DNA from: Planctomycetota bacterium | Lineage (GTDB): Bacteria; Planctomycetota; B15-G4; JADJEK01 | Assembly (NCBI GenBank): GCA_016795255.1 | Contig: JAEUIB010000448.1 | Span: 1 to 10,325, forward strand | Length of the DNA: 10,325 nucleotides | Reading direction: 5' to 3' | Shown: piece by piece, positions 1-6,864 of the stretch | Layout: every line of letters starts with the position of its first letter | Position numbering within the stretch: the stretch's first letter is position 1 | Made by a program: the position numbers and the translations under genes | The notes under the pieces: model-generated | What the model was told of the DNA's origin: nothing | Seen by the model: only the letters and a program-made list of their open reading frames with translations | Database searches by the model: none

Positions 1-2380
1 GGATGAAGTACTCGCCGTCGAACAGTCGATCGACGAGCGCACGCGAACCGCGCTCCGCGATCTGCGCGCAGCGCGCCGCGAATCGCGAGTCGCCGACGTC
101 GTTCGCCATGCGCTCGCCGGCGCGCAACGCAGCGACGTACAGGCTCGACAGCCACGCGTTCTTGCCGAACCACGCGGTGTCGAGCGTGTTGTATTGCGCG
201 CCGTCGAGCAGACCGTCCTGATCGACGTCCTGCGCCAGTAGGTACTCGATCGAGCGCTTCACGCGCGGCCACACGCGCCCGAGGAACTCGCCGTCCTCGC
301 TCATCTGGTGTTCGCGCAACGTGCGCAACACGCAGCCGCATTGCCCGTCGATCGCGACGATCTGATGTGCTTCGCCGCGGTAATCGATCGCGCCGGAGTC
401 GGCGTGGAACGCGATGCCGAAGTCGATCTTCTCGCGTAGGTACCGCTCGAGACTCGGGAAGACGCGTGCGACGGTCTGCGCGTACTGCCACACGTGCGAG
501 CACGTGCCCGCGCAGCAGTACGTGCCTTCGTTCGCGTAGAAGCGGCCGGTGTCGAATCGCAGACACGTCGCGGTCGCCAACGTCGACGCGTTCGCGAACG
601 TGCGATCGAGCAGCCAGAACGGCAGCGTCGAGTCGTACCAGGTGCGCGTCCACGTCGCCGTCGCGTCGGACAGCTCGCCGTGGTTCTCGTGGACGAAGCG
701 CGCGACGGCCGACGCGTTCGCGAAGCGATTCGCGTACTCGCGCCGCAACGATCGCCAACCTGCGATGTGCAGCAGTTGATCGCGCCACAGTCCGGCGAAG
801 TGCCACGACACGACGAAGGGCAGCGTCACCGATTCGCCGGGCTTCAGCCGCACGCGGACGCCGAGCGCGCCGACGAGGTCCTTGCCCAGTTCGCGCGTCG
901 CTTCCAACGTCGGCTCGCGCCACGTCTCGCGCTGCGCCAGCGCCGCGTGGACGTCCCCCGTGGGATCGAAGTCCGGCACGCTGACGAGATCGGCATCGTC
1001 GACCGCGCGCAGCAGCGCCAGCGACATCGAGCCCCAATCCTCGCGCGCTTCGAGCGTCGCTCCGTCGCCGGACGGGCGATCGGTCAGGATCACGTCGTCG
1101 AGCGCGATCTGGCCCCACGGGCCCGAGACGCTGTCGACGACGCGGAGCGTCGCCTTCTTGCCGGCGTGCGGACGGACGTCGAAATGCACGCGGCTCATGC
1201 GATTGTCGTCACGGCCCGACGCGTGCGCGACGCGATCGTCGCCGATCCACAGCTCGACGCACGTTCCGGCGTGCTTGCCGCCGCCGATCCAGAACGACAG
1301 CCAGTCGCGCTCCAACGTGAACGGGGGACTCGTCAGCGTGCCGATGTGCCGGTCGGCGCCGACCACGTCCTCGCCGTTGCGCGCGTTGTGCGTGTTGACC
1401 ACGCGTTCGCCTTCGCCGCCGACATCGCCCTGGTACTTCGGCATCTCCGTCTTCGCGATCGGCCCGTCGCCGAACGCCGTGCCGGTGGCCGTCCACGGAG
1501 TCCACGCCGCGCGCTCGAAGCGATCGATGACGATGTCTTCGCGCTCGCCGGCCCGCGCCGGCGCAGCGCGCGTCGCGTCGAGCACGAGTTCGTGGTAACC
1601 GTCCCGCCGCACCACGCGATTGCGATGCATGCCTTCGCCGGCGACGCCGGTGAAGCGCGAGGCGCCGTTCGTCAGGGTGCCGGCGAGCGTCACCGCCGCC
1701 GGGATCGGCGACGTGTTCGTCAGCGTGTACTCGAGGATCGTCGTCGGCAGGCTCGACCGATCGACGTCGAGCGGCACGAACGGCGAGTACGCGGTCAGCG
1801 CGACGTCGATCGGGATCGCCGGATCGCTCAACGTGACGCGTCCGATCGGGTACTCCCCGCGGAACGTCACCGTCGAGAATCCGTCGCGCGAGACCGCGTG
1901 CGTCGACGCCTTGCCACCCGATTCGACGCGCAGCACGAAACCTTGGCGGATCGGCGACAACGGGTCGCTCGGCTTCAGCGGCTTCGCGTAGTGCGGGCCG
2001 GCGGAGTCCGAGAAGCCCGGCAGCGCCGGCTGGTTGAACACGTCGAACAACCAGAGGCGACCGTCGCCGCCGAGGTAGAGCTGGCCGCAGCCGATCCCGC
2101 CGATCGGCATCCCGACGTGGGCCAACGCATCGCCGCGGACGATCGTCGGCTCGCCGCGCTCGAACAGCGATCGCACCCAGGCCGGGTCGAGCTTCTTGTC
2201 CTTCGGCACCAGCGCGTCGGCGCTTTGCCCCGGCTCGAAGGGCCCGGCGAACGAGCGCCCGGCCAGAGCCGCTGCGGCGGCGCCGGAGACGCGCAGGAAC
2301 GAGCGCCGATCGATCGACACGAACTGCGGGGCGCAACCCGCGGGACCACAGCCACAGTCGTCGCGCGTGGGGTCGGTCAT
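1..2380 (-). CDS. GH116 (DUF608/GBA2-like) family glycoside hydrolase, Tat-exported, C-terminus cut by window edge
   Basis: Predicted retaining beta-glycosidase of family GH116, the family of non-lysosomal glucosylceramidase GBA2 and archaeal/bacterial beta-glucosidases and xylosidases; the substrate here is unknown. The visible 793 codons begin at the ATG at 2380. Residues 24-30 (DRRSFLR) followed by an Ala-rich stretch form a twin-arginine signal, so export folded through Tat is likely; three Cys (9, 11, 16) precede it. The GH116 N-terminal domain opens near residue 91 (MPIGGIGCGQLYLGGDGRLW). Residues ~282-434 are an inserted beta-sandwich (TGTAFGDGP, GTLTSPPFTLERDWLSFWIG, WGQIALDDV) resembling the domain linked to GH32 enzymes. 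The (alpha/alpha)6 domain follows: NEGTYCCAGTCSHVWQYAQ gives likely nucleophile E618, and YNTLDTAWFGKNAW gives likely acid/base D734, just after a DxDxDG calcium-type loop (718-726). Family lengths are about 800-950 residues, so only the C-terminus is missing. No clear ribosome site is seen. Confidence 0.9.
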   Translation of the reverse strand, partial: MTDPTRDDCGCGPAGCAPQFVSIDRRSFLRVSGAAAAALAGRSFAGPFEPGQSADALVPKDKKLDPAWVRSLFERGEPTIVRGDALAHVGMPIGGIGCGQLYLGGDGRLWLFDVFNQPALPGFSDSAGPHYAKPLKPSDPLSPIRQGFVLRVESGGKASTHAVSRDGFSTVTFRGEYPIGRVTLSDPAIPIDVALTAYSPFVPLDVDRSSLPTTILEYTLTNTSPIPAAVTLAGTLTNGASRFTGVAGEGMHRNRVVRRDGYHELVLDATRAAPARAGEREDIVIDRFERAAWTPWTATGTAFGDGPIAKTEMPKYQGDVGGEGERVVNTHNARNGEDVVGADRHIGTLTSPPFTLERDWLSFWIGGGKHAGTCVELWIGDDRVAHASGRDDNRMSRVHFDVRPHAGKKATLRVVDSVSGPWGQIALDDVILTDRPSGDGATLEAREDWGSMSLALLRAVDDADLVSVPDFDPTGDVHAALAQRETWREPTLEATRELGKDLVGALGVRVRLKPGESVTLPFVVSWHFAGLWRDQLLHIAGWRSLRREYANRFANASAVARFVHENHGELSDATATWTRTWYDSTLPFWLLDRTFANASTLATATCLRFDTGRFYANEGTYCCAGTCSHVWQYAQTVARVFPSLERYLREKIDFGIAFHADSGAIDYRGEAHQIVAIDGQCGCVLRTLREHQMSEDGEFLGRVWPRVKRSIEYLLAQDVDQDGLLDGAQYNTLDTAWFGKNAWLSSLYVAALRAGERMANDVGDSRFAARCAQIAERGSRALVDRLFDGEYFI

Positions 2381-2402
2381 GGCGCGAACCGTACCGAAAC
2401 GA

Positions 2403-2440
2403 CGCCGCCCGCGTCCGAGGTTCCTCGGGCGCGGGCGGCG
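2403..2440 (-). terminator. Strong intercistronic hairpin after the TlpA-like gene
   Basis: Positions 2403-2413 (cgccgcccgcg) pair perfectly with 2430-2440. Inside them a t·g wobble and 2415-2420 with 2423-2428 extend the stem to almost the whole 38 nt, leaving a minimal TT-centred loop. It lies 18 nt after the stop of the thioredoxin gene and 22 nt before the start of the GH116 gene, both on the minus strand. On that strand it is followed by TCGTTTCGG, only weakly U-rich. It could be an intrinsic terminator, or a processing or stability hairpin in a shared transcript. Confidence 0.6.
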
Positions 2441-2458
2441 CGGACGGGGACTGCGCGA

Positions 2459-3493
2459 TCAGTTCGCGGCGAGCGCCTGGTCGACGTACTTCAGCAGCTT
2501 CGCGTGGTTCGCTTCGCCGCCGCCGACGATGTGACCGACGACGTTGCCGTCCTTGCCGATCACGAACACCGTCGGGATGCCGGTCACCGCGTAGCTGTCC
2601 TTGCCGACCGACGCGTCGGAGAACACCAGCGGGTAGTTCATCTTGAACGCCTTCACGAACACCTCGTTCACGCGCAGTTCGTCGGCCTCGGGCAGCTTCT
2701 GGTCGTCCTTGCGGCCGCCGACCGACTTGCCACCGTGAGGCAGCTCCGCGGCCGGATCGGAGAAGTCCATGCCGTAGCCGTACATGCGCGTCGCGCCGAT
2801 GACCTGGACGCCCTTGCTGCCGAGCTCGCTCTGCATCTGGACCAGCTCCGGCACCACGGCGCGGCACGGCGGGCACCACGTCGCGAAGAAGTCGAGCACG
2901 ACGACCTTGCCGCGCATGTCCGACAGCTTCCACGTCGCCGGCCCGTTGACGACGTGCGTCGCCGTGAAGTCGGGCGCCGGCTTGCCGTTCAGCGCCGCGC
3001 GCTTCAGCGAAACCTCGAGTCCCTTGCGCAAGCCGTCGAGACGAGCCTTCGACTTCGCGTCGAGCCGGTCGGCGTCGATGCGGTCGAGGATCTCGATCGC
3101 GCCCTTCGGACCGCCGTCGCCGTCCTCCGTCAGCATCGCGGCCATCATCATCGACTCGAGACCGAGCGGCGTGCCCTTCGCGGTGTCGCCGTGCGCGAGG
3201 AACGCGGCCAGCGCGCCGGCGTTGTCCTCGGCCATCATCATCAACTGACCGCGGAAGTGCGGTCCGTCGCCTTCCTTCAGCGCGGCGGCGTTCTCTTCCA
3301 GCGCCTTCTTGGCCGCATCGCGGATCGCCGCGCGCGCGTCCTCGGGCTTCTCGACGTTCTGCGCCGCCGCGTAGACGCCTTCGAGGATCTTCTCCATCGG
3401 GTTCGTCGGCGACTCGGCGGCGACGTCCTGGGCCACGGCGGAGCGGGCGACGGGGAACACGAGCAGACCGGCGACGACGAGCGAGCGGAGCAT
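2459..3493 (-). CDS. Secreted TlpA-like thioredoxin-fold protein with helical N-terminal domain
   Basis: A 344-residue exported thiol-disulfide oxidoreductase-like protein. Residues 1-22 form a Sec signal peptide (MLRSLVVAGLLVFPVARSAVAQ). Residues ~30-165 are helical and TPR-like, with two Met-rich stretches (MMMAED, ESMMMAAM). Residues ~169-344 are a TlpA/AlkhPerox-type thioredoxin domain: entry motif GKPAPDF, active site WCPPC (Cys207 and Cys210) after VVVLDFFATW, cis-proline P307 in GIPT, and a final strand-helix to LAAN. An extra loop of about 35 residues (239-275) follows the strand VQVIGATR. In the family such proteins reduce or form disulfides in periplasmic partners; the partner here is unknown. 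The start at 3493 is chosen because it gives the signal peptide and has AAAGGT 7 nt upstream; the frame is open further upstream to an ATG at 3655, but that would bury the signal under 54 Arg-rich residues. The GH116 gene follows 78 nt downstream on the same strand. Confidence 0.9.
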   Translation of the reverse strand: MLRSLVVAGLLVFPVARSAVAQDVAAESPTNPMEKILEGVYAAAQNVEKPEDARAAIRDAAKKALEENAAALKEGDGPHFRGQLMMMAEDNAGALAAFLAHGDTAKGTPLGLESMMMAAMLTEDGDGGPKGAIEILDRIDADRLDAKSKARLDGLRKGLEVSLKRAALNGKPAPDFTATHVVNGPATWKLSDMRGKVVVLDFFATWCPPCRAVVPELVQMQSELGSKGVQVIGATRMYGYGMDFSDPAAELPHGGKSVGGRKDDQKLPEADELRVNEVFVKAFKMNYPLVFSDASVGKDSYAVTGIPTVFVIGKDGNVVGHIVGGGEANHAKLLKYVDQALAAN

Positions 3494-3500
3494 GCGAACG

Positions 3501-3506
3501 ACCTTT
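3501..3506 (-). promoter_or_regulatory. Ribosome binding site of the TlpA-like gene
   Basis: On the minus strand AAAGGT (within GAAAGGT) sits 7 nt before the ATG at 3493. It fixes this start over the upstream in-frame ATG at 3655. Confidence 0.7.
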
Positions 3507-3624
3507 CGTGGGGGTTGGCGTCTCGTGGCGTTTGGGTTCCGTCTGTTACGGTGGCCACGTCCGCCAGTTCTACGGAATTCACGAGTCGGATGCCCATCCT
3601 GCGGGGTTCCTGCCGCGACTTCAC

Positions 3625-3629
3625 GGAGG
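3625..3629 (+). promoter_or_regulatory. Ribosome binding site of the PD40 gene
   Basis: GGAGG lies 7 nt before the ATG at 3637. It supports this start, which opens a signal peptide, over an in-frame ATG at 3508 that would overlap the divergent promoter region and add 43 residues with no signal character. Confidence 0.75.
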
Positions 3630-3636
3630 TTCACCC

Positions 3637-5337
3637 ATGCGCCGTCCCGCCGCACTCTGGTTCGGCTTGGCCATTCTCGTCCCGTCCGCCCCGACCACCC
3701 GTGCCGACGAGCTGACCCGCGTCAGCCTCACCAATGCCGGCGGTCAGACGGACGACGACTCGTTCATCTGCTCGGTGTCGGCCGACGGCCGCTACGTCGC
3801 GTTCGACAGTGCCGCGTCGAACCTCGGCGCGCCGGTCCTGTTCGGGACGAACAACGTCTTCGTCCGCGACCGCCAGACGGCGACCACCCACTGGCTGAAT
3901 CAGCCGACGGTGCTCGGCCAGCCGGGGATCGGGGACACGCTCGGTCCGAACATGACTCCGGACGGGCGATTCGTCGTGTTCCAGTCGAAGGCGCACAACG
4001 CGTTCCTGATCGGCAAGAGCGTCTCGACCGAGTTCGCGTGCTTCCGGCTCGATCGCCAGACCGGCATCGTCGAGTTGGCGCAAGGTCAGCCCGCCGCGAC
4101 CCAGCACCCGTACTGGACGTCGCTGCCGACGTGTTCGGACGATGGCCGCTACGTCGCTTACGTCGGATCGTGGGACAACAGCCCCGCGCCGGCGGGCGTG
4201 GTGCCGGGGATCCAGATCTACGTGTTCGACATGGTCACGAAGACGACGCAGTTGGTGTCGAAGAACGCCGCCGGCATCGCCGGTACTTCGATGTCGACGT
4301 TGCCGTGGATCTCGGGGGACGGCCGCTACGTCGCGTTCAACAGCGTGTCGACGAACCTCGTCCCGAACGACACGAACAACGCCGAGGACATCTTCCGCTT
4401 CGATCGCCTCACCGGCGTGATCGAGCGCGTCAGCGTCTCGGACGGTGAAGCGCAGGGCAACGGCCGGTCGTTCTCCGAGGCGCTCGGCTACATCTCGAGC
4501 GACGGCAACTTCGTCGCGTTCACGAGCTTCGCGAACAACCTCGTCGCCGGCGACACGAACGGCTTCCGCGACGTGTTCGTCCGCGACATCGCCGCCGGCA
4601 CGACGCGTCGCGTCAGCGTCAGCTCGACCGGCGTGCAGGGCAATCAGGTCAGTCGGCTCGGATCGCTGTCGAAGGGCGGTCGCTACGTCTCGTACACGAG
4701 TCTCGCGACGACGTTCTTCGCGGGCGACGTGAACGGCTCGAACGACGCGTTCCGTCACGACCTGAAGACCGGCCTGACGCAGGCGCTGTCGAAGCCGCAG
4801 GTCGGCGCCGCCAACGGATCGAGCGACTTCCCGATGACGTCGCTGGACGGCCGCTTCGTCGCGTTCCCGAGCTTCGCGTCGAACCTCGTGCCCGGCGACA
4901 GCAACGGCGCGTACGACGTCTTCCTGTTCCGCGACTGCTGGGTGACGCTGGAGACGATCGGCGTCGGCACGCCGGGCAACGGCGGGATCGCGCCGGTGTT
5001 GTCGGGCACCAGCGGCTCGTGCGACCGCAGCGGTTGGTCGATCGCGATCACGAATGCCGACGGACCCAGCGTCGGACTGCTGTTCGTCGGTACGTCGGAG
5101 TTCGACCAGTCCCCGGTGCTCGGCGGGCACTTCTACGTCGACTTGACCGGACCGGTCCTCGCGTTGCCGATCGCGCTCGCCGGACACGGTCCCGGCACGG
5201 GCGAGCTCGCGTTCGACGTGCTGACCGACGTGACGGCCTTCGCCGGCGTGACGCTCGTGATGCAGGCGGCGATCGCCGATCCGGCCGGCGCCGGCGGTGG
5301 AACGCTGACGAACGGACTGCGCGCCGTCATCGACTGA
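3637..5337 (+). CDS. Secreted PD40/TolB-like seven-repeat beta-propeller protein with C-terminal beta domain
   Basis: A 566-residue protein of unknown function. Residues 1-23 are a short Sec signal ending TTRADE. Seven repeats of about 59 residues begin at DGRYVAF (50), DGRFVVF (109), DGRYVAY (169), DGRYVAF (228), DGNFVAF (289), GGRYVSY (347) and DGRFVAF (404): the PD40 signature of TolB-type propellers, so one seven-bladed ring is likely. Four repeats carry a DxN(G/N)xxD loop (Asp245, 306, 364, 421), which looks like a calcium site. Residues ~434-566 form a Gly/Pro-rich beta domain (GVGTPGNGGIAPVLSG, a long hydrophobic strand region, NGLRAVID) with a single Cys pair candidate, Cys434/Cys462. 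I associate this tail with large numbers of secreted planctomycete proteins, from memory. Such propellers usually bind proteins or glycans; no catalytic motif is seen. The gene stands alone, divergent from the thioredoxin gene. Confidence 0.88.
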   Translation: MRRPAALWFGLAILVPSAPTTRADELTRVSLTNAGGQTDDDSFICSVSADGRYVAFDSAASNLGAPVLFGTNNVFVRDRQTATTHWLNQPTVLGQPGIGDTLGPNMTPDGRFVVFQSKAHNAFLIGKSVSTEFACFRLDRQTGIVELAQGQPAATQHPYWTSLPTCSDDGRYVAYVGSWDNSPAPAGVVPGIQIYVFDMVTKTTQLVSKNAAGIAGTSMSTLPWISGDGRYVAFNSVSTNLVPNDTNNAEDIFRFDRLTGVIERVSVSDGEAQGNGRSFSEALGYISSDGNFVAFTSFANNLVAGDTNGFRDVFVRDIAAGTTRRVSVSSTGVQGNQVSRLGSLSKGGRYVSYTSLATTFFAGDVNGSNDAFRHDLKTGLTQALSKPQVGAANGSSDFPMTSLDGRFVAFPSFASNLVPGDSNGAYDVFLFRDCWVTLETIGVGTPGNGGIAPVLSGTSGSCDRSGWSIAITNADGPSVGLLFVGTSEFDQSPVLGGHFYVDLTGPVLALPIALAGHGPGTGELAFDVLTDVTAFAGVTLVMQAAIADPAGAGGGTLTNGLRAVID

Positions 5338-5418
5338 TCGACGACGTGCGCGAAACGTCGCGGACAGCGACGATTAGCGCACCTATTCGGGCCCCGCCAG
5401 GTGTCCGAGGCGGCGCCC

Positions 5419-5435
5419 CGGTCGCGAAGCGACCG
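5419..5435 (+). terminator. Possible terminator hairpin downstream of the PD40 gene
   Basis: CGGTCGC pairs perfectly with GCGACCG across a GAA loop, followed by ATTTC. It lies 81 nt after the PD40 stop codon. A shorter dyad (5342-5347 with 5355-5360) is closer to the stop but lacks any T run. The T run here is short, so this is tentative. The rest of 5338-5540 shows no gene. Confidence 0.35.
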
Positions 5436-5540
5436 ATTTCACAGCCGCCGTATTCACAGGTGCGCGGCGAGGTCGTGGGTCCGCGCGGATCTCGTTCGGT
5501 CGCCGGTGTAGCCCGGACTGATCGCGCTAGGGGCGCGGGT

Positions 5541-5572
5541 ATCCTGCGCGCCTCACCCACGGCGCGCAGGAT
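5541..5572 (+). promoter_or_regulatory. Stem-loop covering the GT4 ribosome site
   Basis: ATCCTGCGCGCC (5541-5552) and GGCGCGCAGGAT (5561-5572) are exact inverse complements across the 8-nt loop TCACCCAC. The stem ends 11 nt before the ATG at 5584, and its 3' arm contains AGGA (5568-5571), the only plausible ribosome site. If transcribed it would hide that site. It could instead be an operator palindrome or the terminator of something upstream. Confidence 0.6.
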
Positions 5573-5583
5573 CCGCCCGCCCG

Positions 5584-6756
5584 ATGACCGCGACTCCTCC
5601 GATTCCGCGCTCCGTGCTCGTCGTGGCCCCGGAATACCCACCGACGACCGGCGGCATGCAGACGCTGGGGCGGACACTCGTTCGCGGACTCGCCACGCGC
5701 ACCGCGGTCCACGTCGCGGTCCAGCGCGGTCAAGCGCAGCCGGCCAGCGAGGGCGAACGCTCGGTCACGTTCGTCGACTTCCGCGGCAACTTCGAGAAGC
5801 GCAAGCGGCGCGAACATCGCGACGAGCTGCTCGCGCTGGCCGCGAAGACGAAGGCCGACGTCGTCCACCTGCTGAACGCCGGTTGCGGCAGCCTCGTCGG
5901 CACACGCTGGAACGAGTCCGGCCCGCCCGCGCTCGTCCACGTCGCGGGCAAGGACTTCACGAGTCCCTGGATCCGCTTCGGCTTCGCGGCCGACAAGGCG
6001 AAGGCGGAGATCGTCGAGGGCTTGAACGCGGCGTCCGCGGTGGTCGCGATCAGTGAGTTCACGCGGACAGCGCTGCGCGACGGGGGCGTCACGCGAGCCA
6101 TCGACCTCGTCGTCCCCGGCGTCGAGCCGGTACCGCCGTCCACCGCCGCGCTGCCGCTGCCGTTCGCACGGAGCGCAGCGGATCCGCTGGTGCTCTGCGT
6201 CGCGAGGCACGAACGCCGCAAGGGCCAGCACTTGCTGCTGGACGCGGTCGCCCGCGTGCGCGACGCGATCCCGAGCCTGCGTCTCGTCATCACCAGCGAC
6301 GGACCCGAGCGCGCGAATCTCGAAGCCCAGGCCACGCGCCTCGAGTTGCGTGATCGCGTCGTGTTCCTCGGCCGCGTCGAGCCCGCCGTGCTCGCGGCGC
6401 TATATCGCGCGGCCGACGTGTTCGCGCTGACGCCGCTCGTGCTGCGCGATGGCGCCAAGGTCGACTACGAAGGCTTCGGCATCGTCTACGCGGAAGCGGC
6501 CTCGGTCGGCGTCCCGTCCATCGCATCCCGCTCGGGCGGCGCGTGCGAAGCCGTCCGCGACGGCGCCACGGGCCTCGTGATCCCCGAGGGCGACGTCGAC
6601 GCGCTGGCGGCGGCGCTGCTGCGTATGGCGCAGGACCGTGATCTCCGCGCGAAGCTCGGAGCGAACGCGCGCGCGCACTACGAACGCGAGGGGACCGTCG
6701 ACGCGATGGTCGAGCGAACGATGGGGATCTACGGGCGGATGATGCGGGGCACTTGA
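5584..6756 (+). CDS. Family 4 glycosyltransferase (GT-B fold)
   Basis: A 390-residue cytoplasmic retaining glycosyltransferase that should move a sugar from a nucleotide-sugar donor; neither donor nor acceptor can be told from the sequence. The N-terminal Rossmann domain opens with VLVVAPEYPPTTGGMQTLGR (residues 11-30), the usual Gly-rich acceptor-side loop. The C-terminal domain starts near residue 201 with LVLCVARHERRKGQHLLLDAV, whose Arg212/Lys213 match the phosphate-binding pair of GT4 enzymes. The diagnostic EX7E motif is E296-GFGIVYA-E304, followed by GVPSIASRSGGACEAV and GLVIPEGDVDALA. Length is normal for the family. No transmembrane segment is seen. It is flanked by an unrelated propeller gene and convergent murA, so the context suggests envelope or exopolysaccharide glycosylation only weakly. 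The start is the first ATG giving a full Rossmann strand; its ribosome site is weak and lies 12 nt upstream inside a stem-loop. Confidence 0.92.
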   Translation: MTATPPIPRSVLVVAPEYPPTTGGMQTLGRTLVRGLATRTAVHVAVQRGQAQPASEGERSVTFVDFRGNFEKRKRREHRDELLALAAKTKADVVHLLNAGCGSLVGTRWNESGPPALVHVAGKDFTSPWIRFGFAADKAKAEIVEGLNAASAVVAISEFTRTALRDGGVTRAIDLVVPGVEPVPPSTAALPLPFARSAADPLVLCVARHERRKGQHLLLDAVARVRDAIPSLRLVITSDGPERANLEAQATRLELRDRVVFLGRVEPAVLAALYRAADVFALTPLVLRDGAKVDYEGFGIVYAEAASVGVPSIASRSGGACEAVRDGATGLVIPEGDVDALAAALLRMAQDRDLRAKLGANARAHYEREGTVDAMVERTMGIYGRMMRGT

Positions 6757-6781
6757 TCACGGCACTCGGCCAGCCCACCGA

Positions 6782-6809
6782 GGGTCGCCGAGCGCAGCGG
6801 AGGCAACCC
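6782..6809 (+). terminator. Imperfect hairpin after the GT4 gene
   Basis: GGGTCGCC (6782-6789) and GGCAACCC (6802-6809) pair at 7 of 8 positions around a 12-nt interior, 25 nt after the GT4 stop. No T run follows; the next bases lead into the C-rich tract. It may be part of the 3' end of the glycosyltransferase transcript. Confidence 0.3.
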
Positions 6810-6818
6810 GAGCCGTCA

Positions 6819-6852
6819 CCCCACCCCCTTACCCCTGCGACCCCCGAACCCC
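6819..6852 (-). other. G-quadruplex motif (five G runs) on the minus strand
   Basis: On the plus strand five C runs of 4, 5, 4, 5 and 4 bases lie at 6819-6822, 6824-6828, 6832-6835, 6841-6845 and 6849-6852, with spacers of 1, 3, 5 and 3 nt. Read on the minus strand this is a quadruplex motif able to stack four tetrads with one spare run. It would be at the far 3' end of a murA transcript that passed the palindrome at 6865-6959. Confidence 0.7.
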
Positions 6853-6864
6853 ATGAAATCGTAA

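Larger units (their letters stand above)
3494..3636. promoter_or_regulatory. Divergent intergenic region between TlpA-like and PD40 genes
   Basis: These 143 bp separate the two divergent starts and must carry the 5' ends, and probably the promoters, of both transcripts. I find no convincing -35/-10 pair for a housekeeping sigma factor on either strand. Besides the two ribosome sites I see no clear operator or dyad. Confidence 0.4.

Noticed and set aside
3508..3636. Upstream start for the PD40 protein at 3508
   Set aside because: It would add 43 residues without signal character across the divergent promoter region, and the GGAGG at 3625-3629 points to the ATG at 3637.
494..3715. A 1073-codon open frame on the plus strand
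   Set aside because: It lies antisense to the GH116 and thioredoxin genes and crosses their boundary and the hairpin. Its product is Arg/Val/Asp-rich without domains. It is the expected by-product of very high GC at third positions.
3631..5187. A 518-codon open frame on the minus strand
   Set aside because: It is antisense to the PD40 protein, whose frame shows seven clean repeats and a signal peptide. The antisense product has no domain.
5400..5500. A stretch GGTGTCCGAG resembling the D-arm start of a serine tRNA
   Set aside because: No acceptor stem, no 7-nt anticodon loop on a 5-bp stem and no GGTTCGAATCC-type T arm can be drawn around it.
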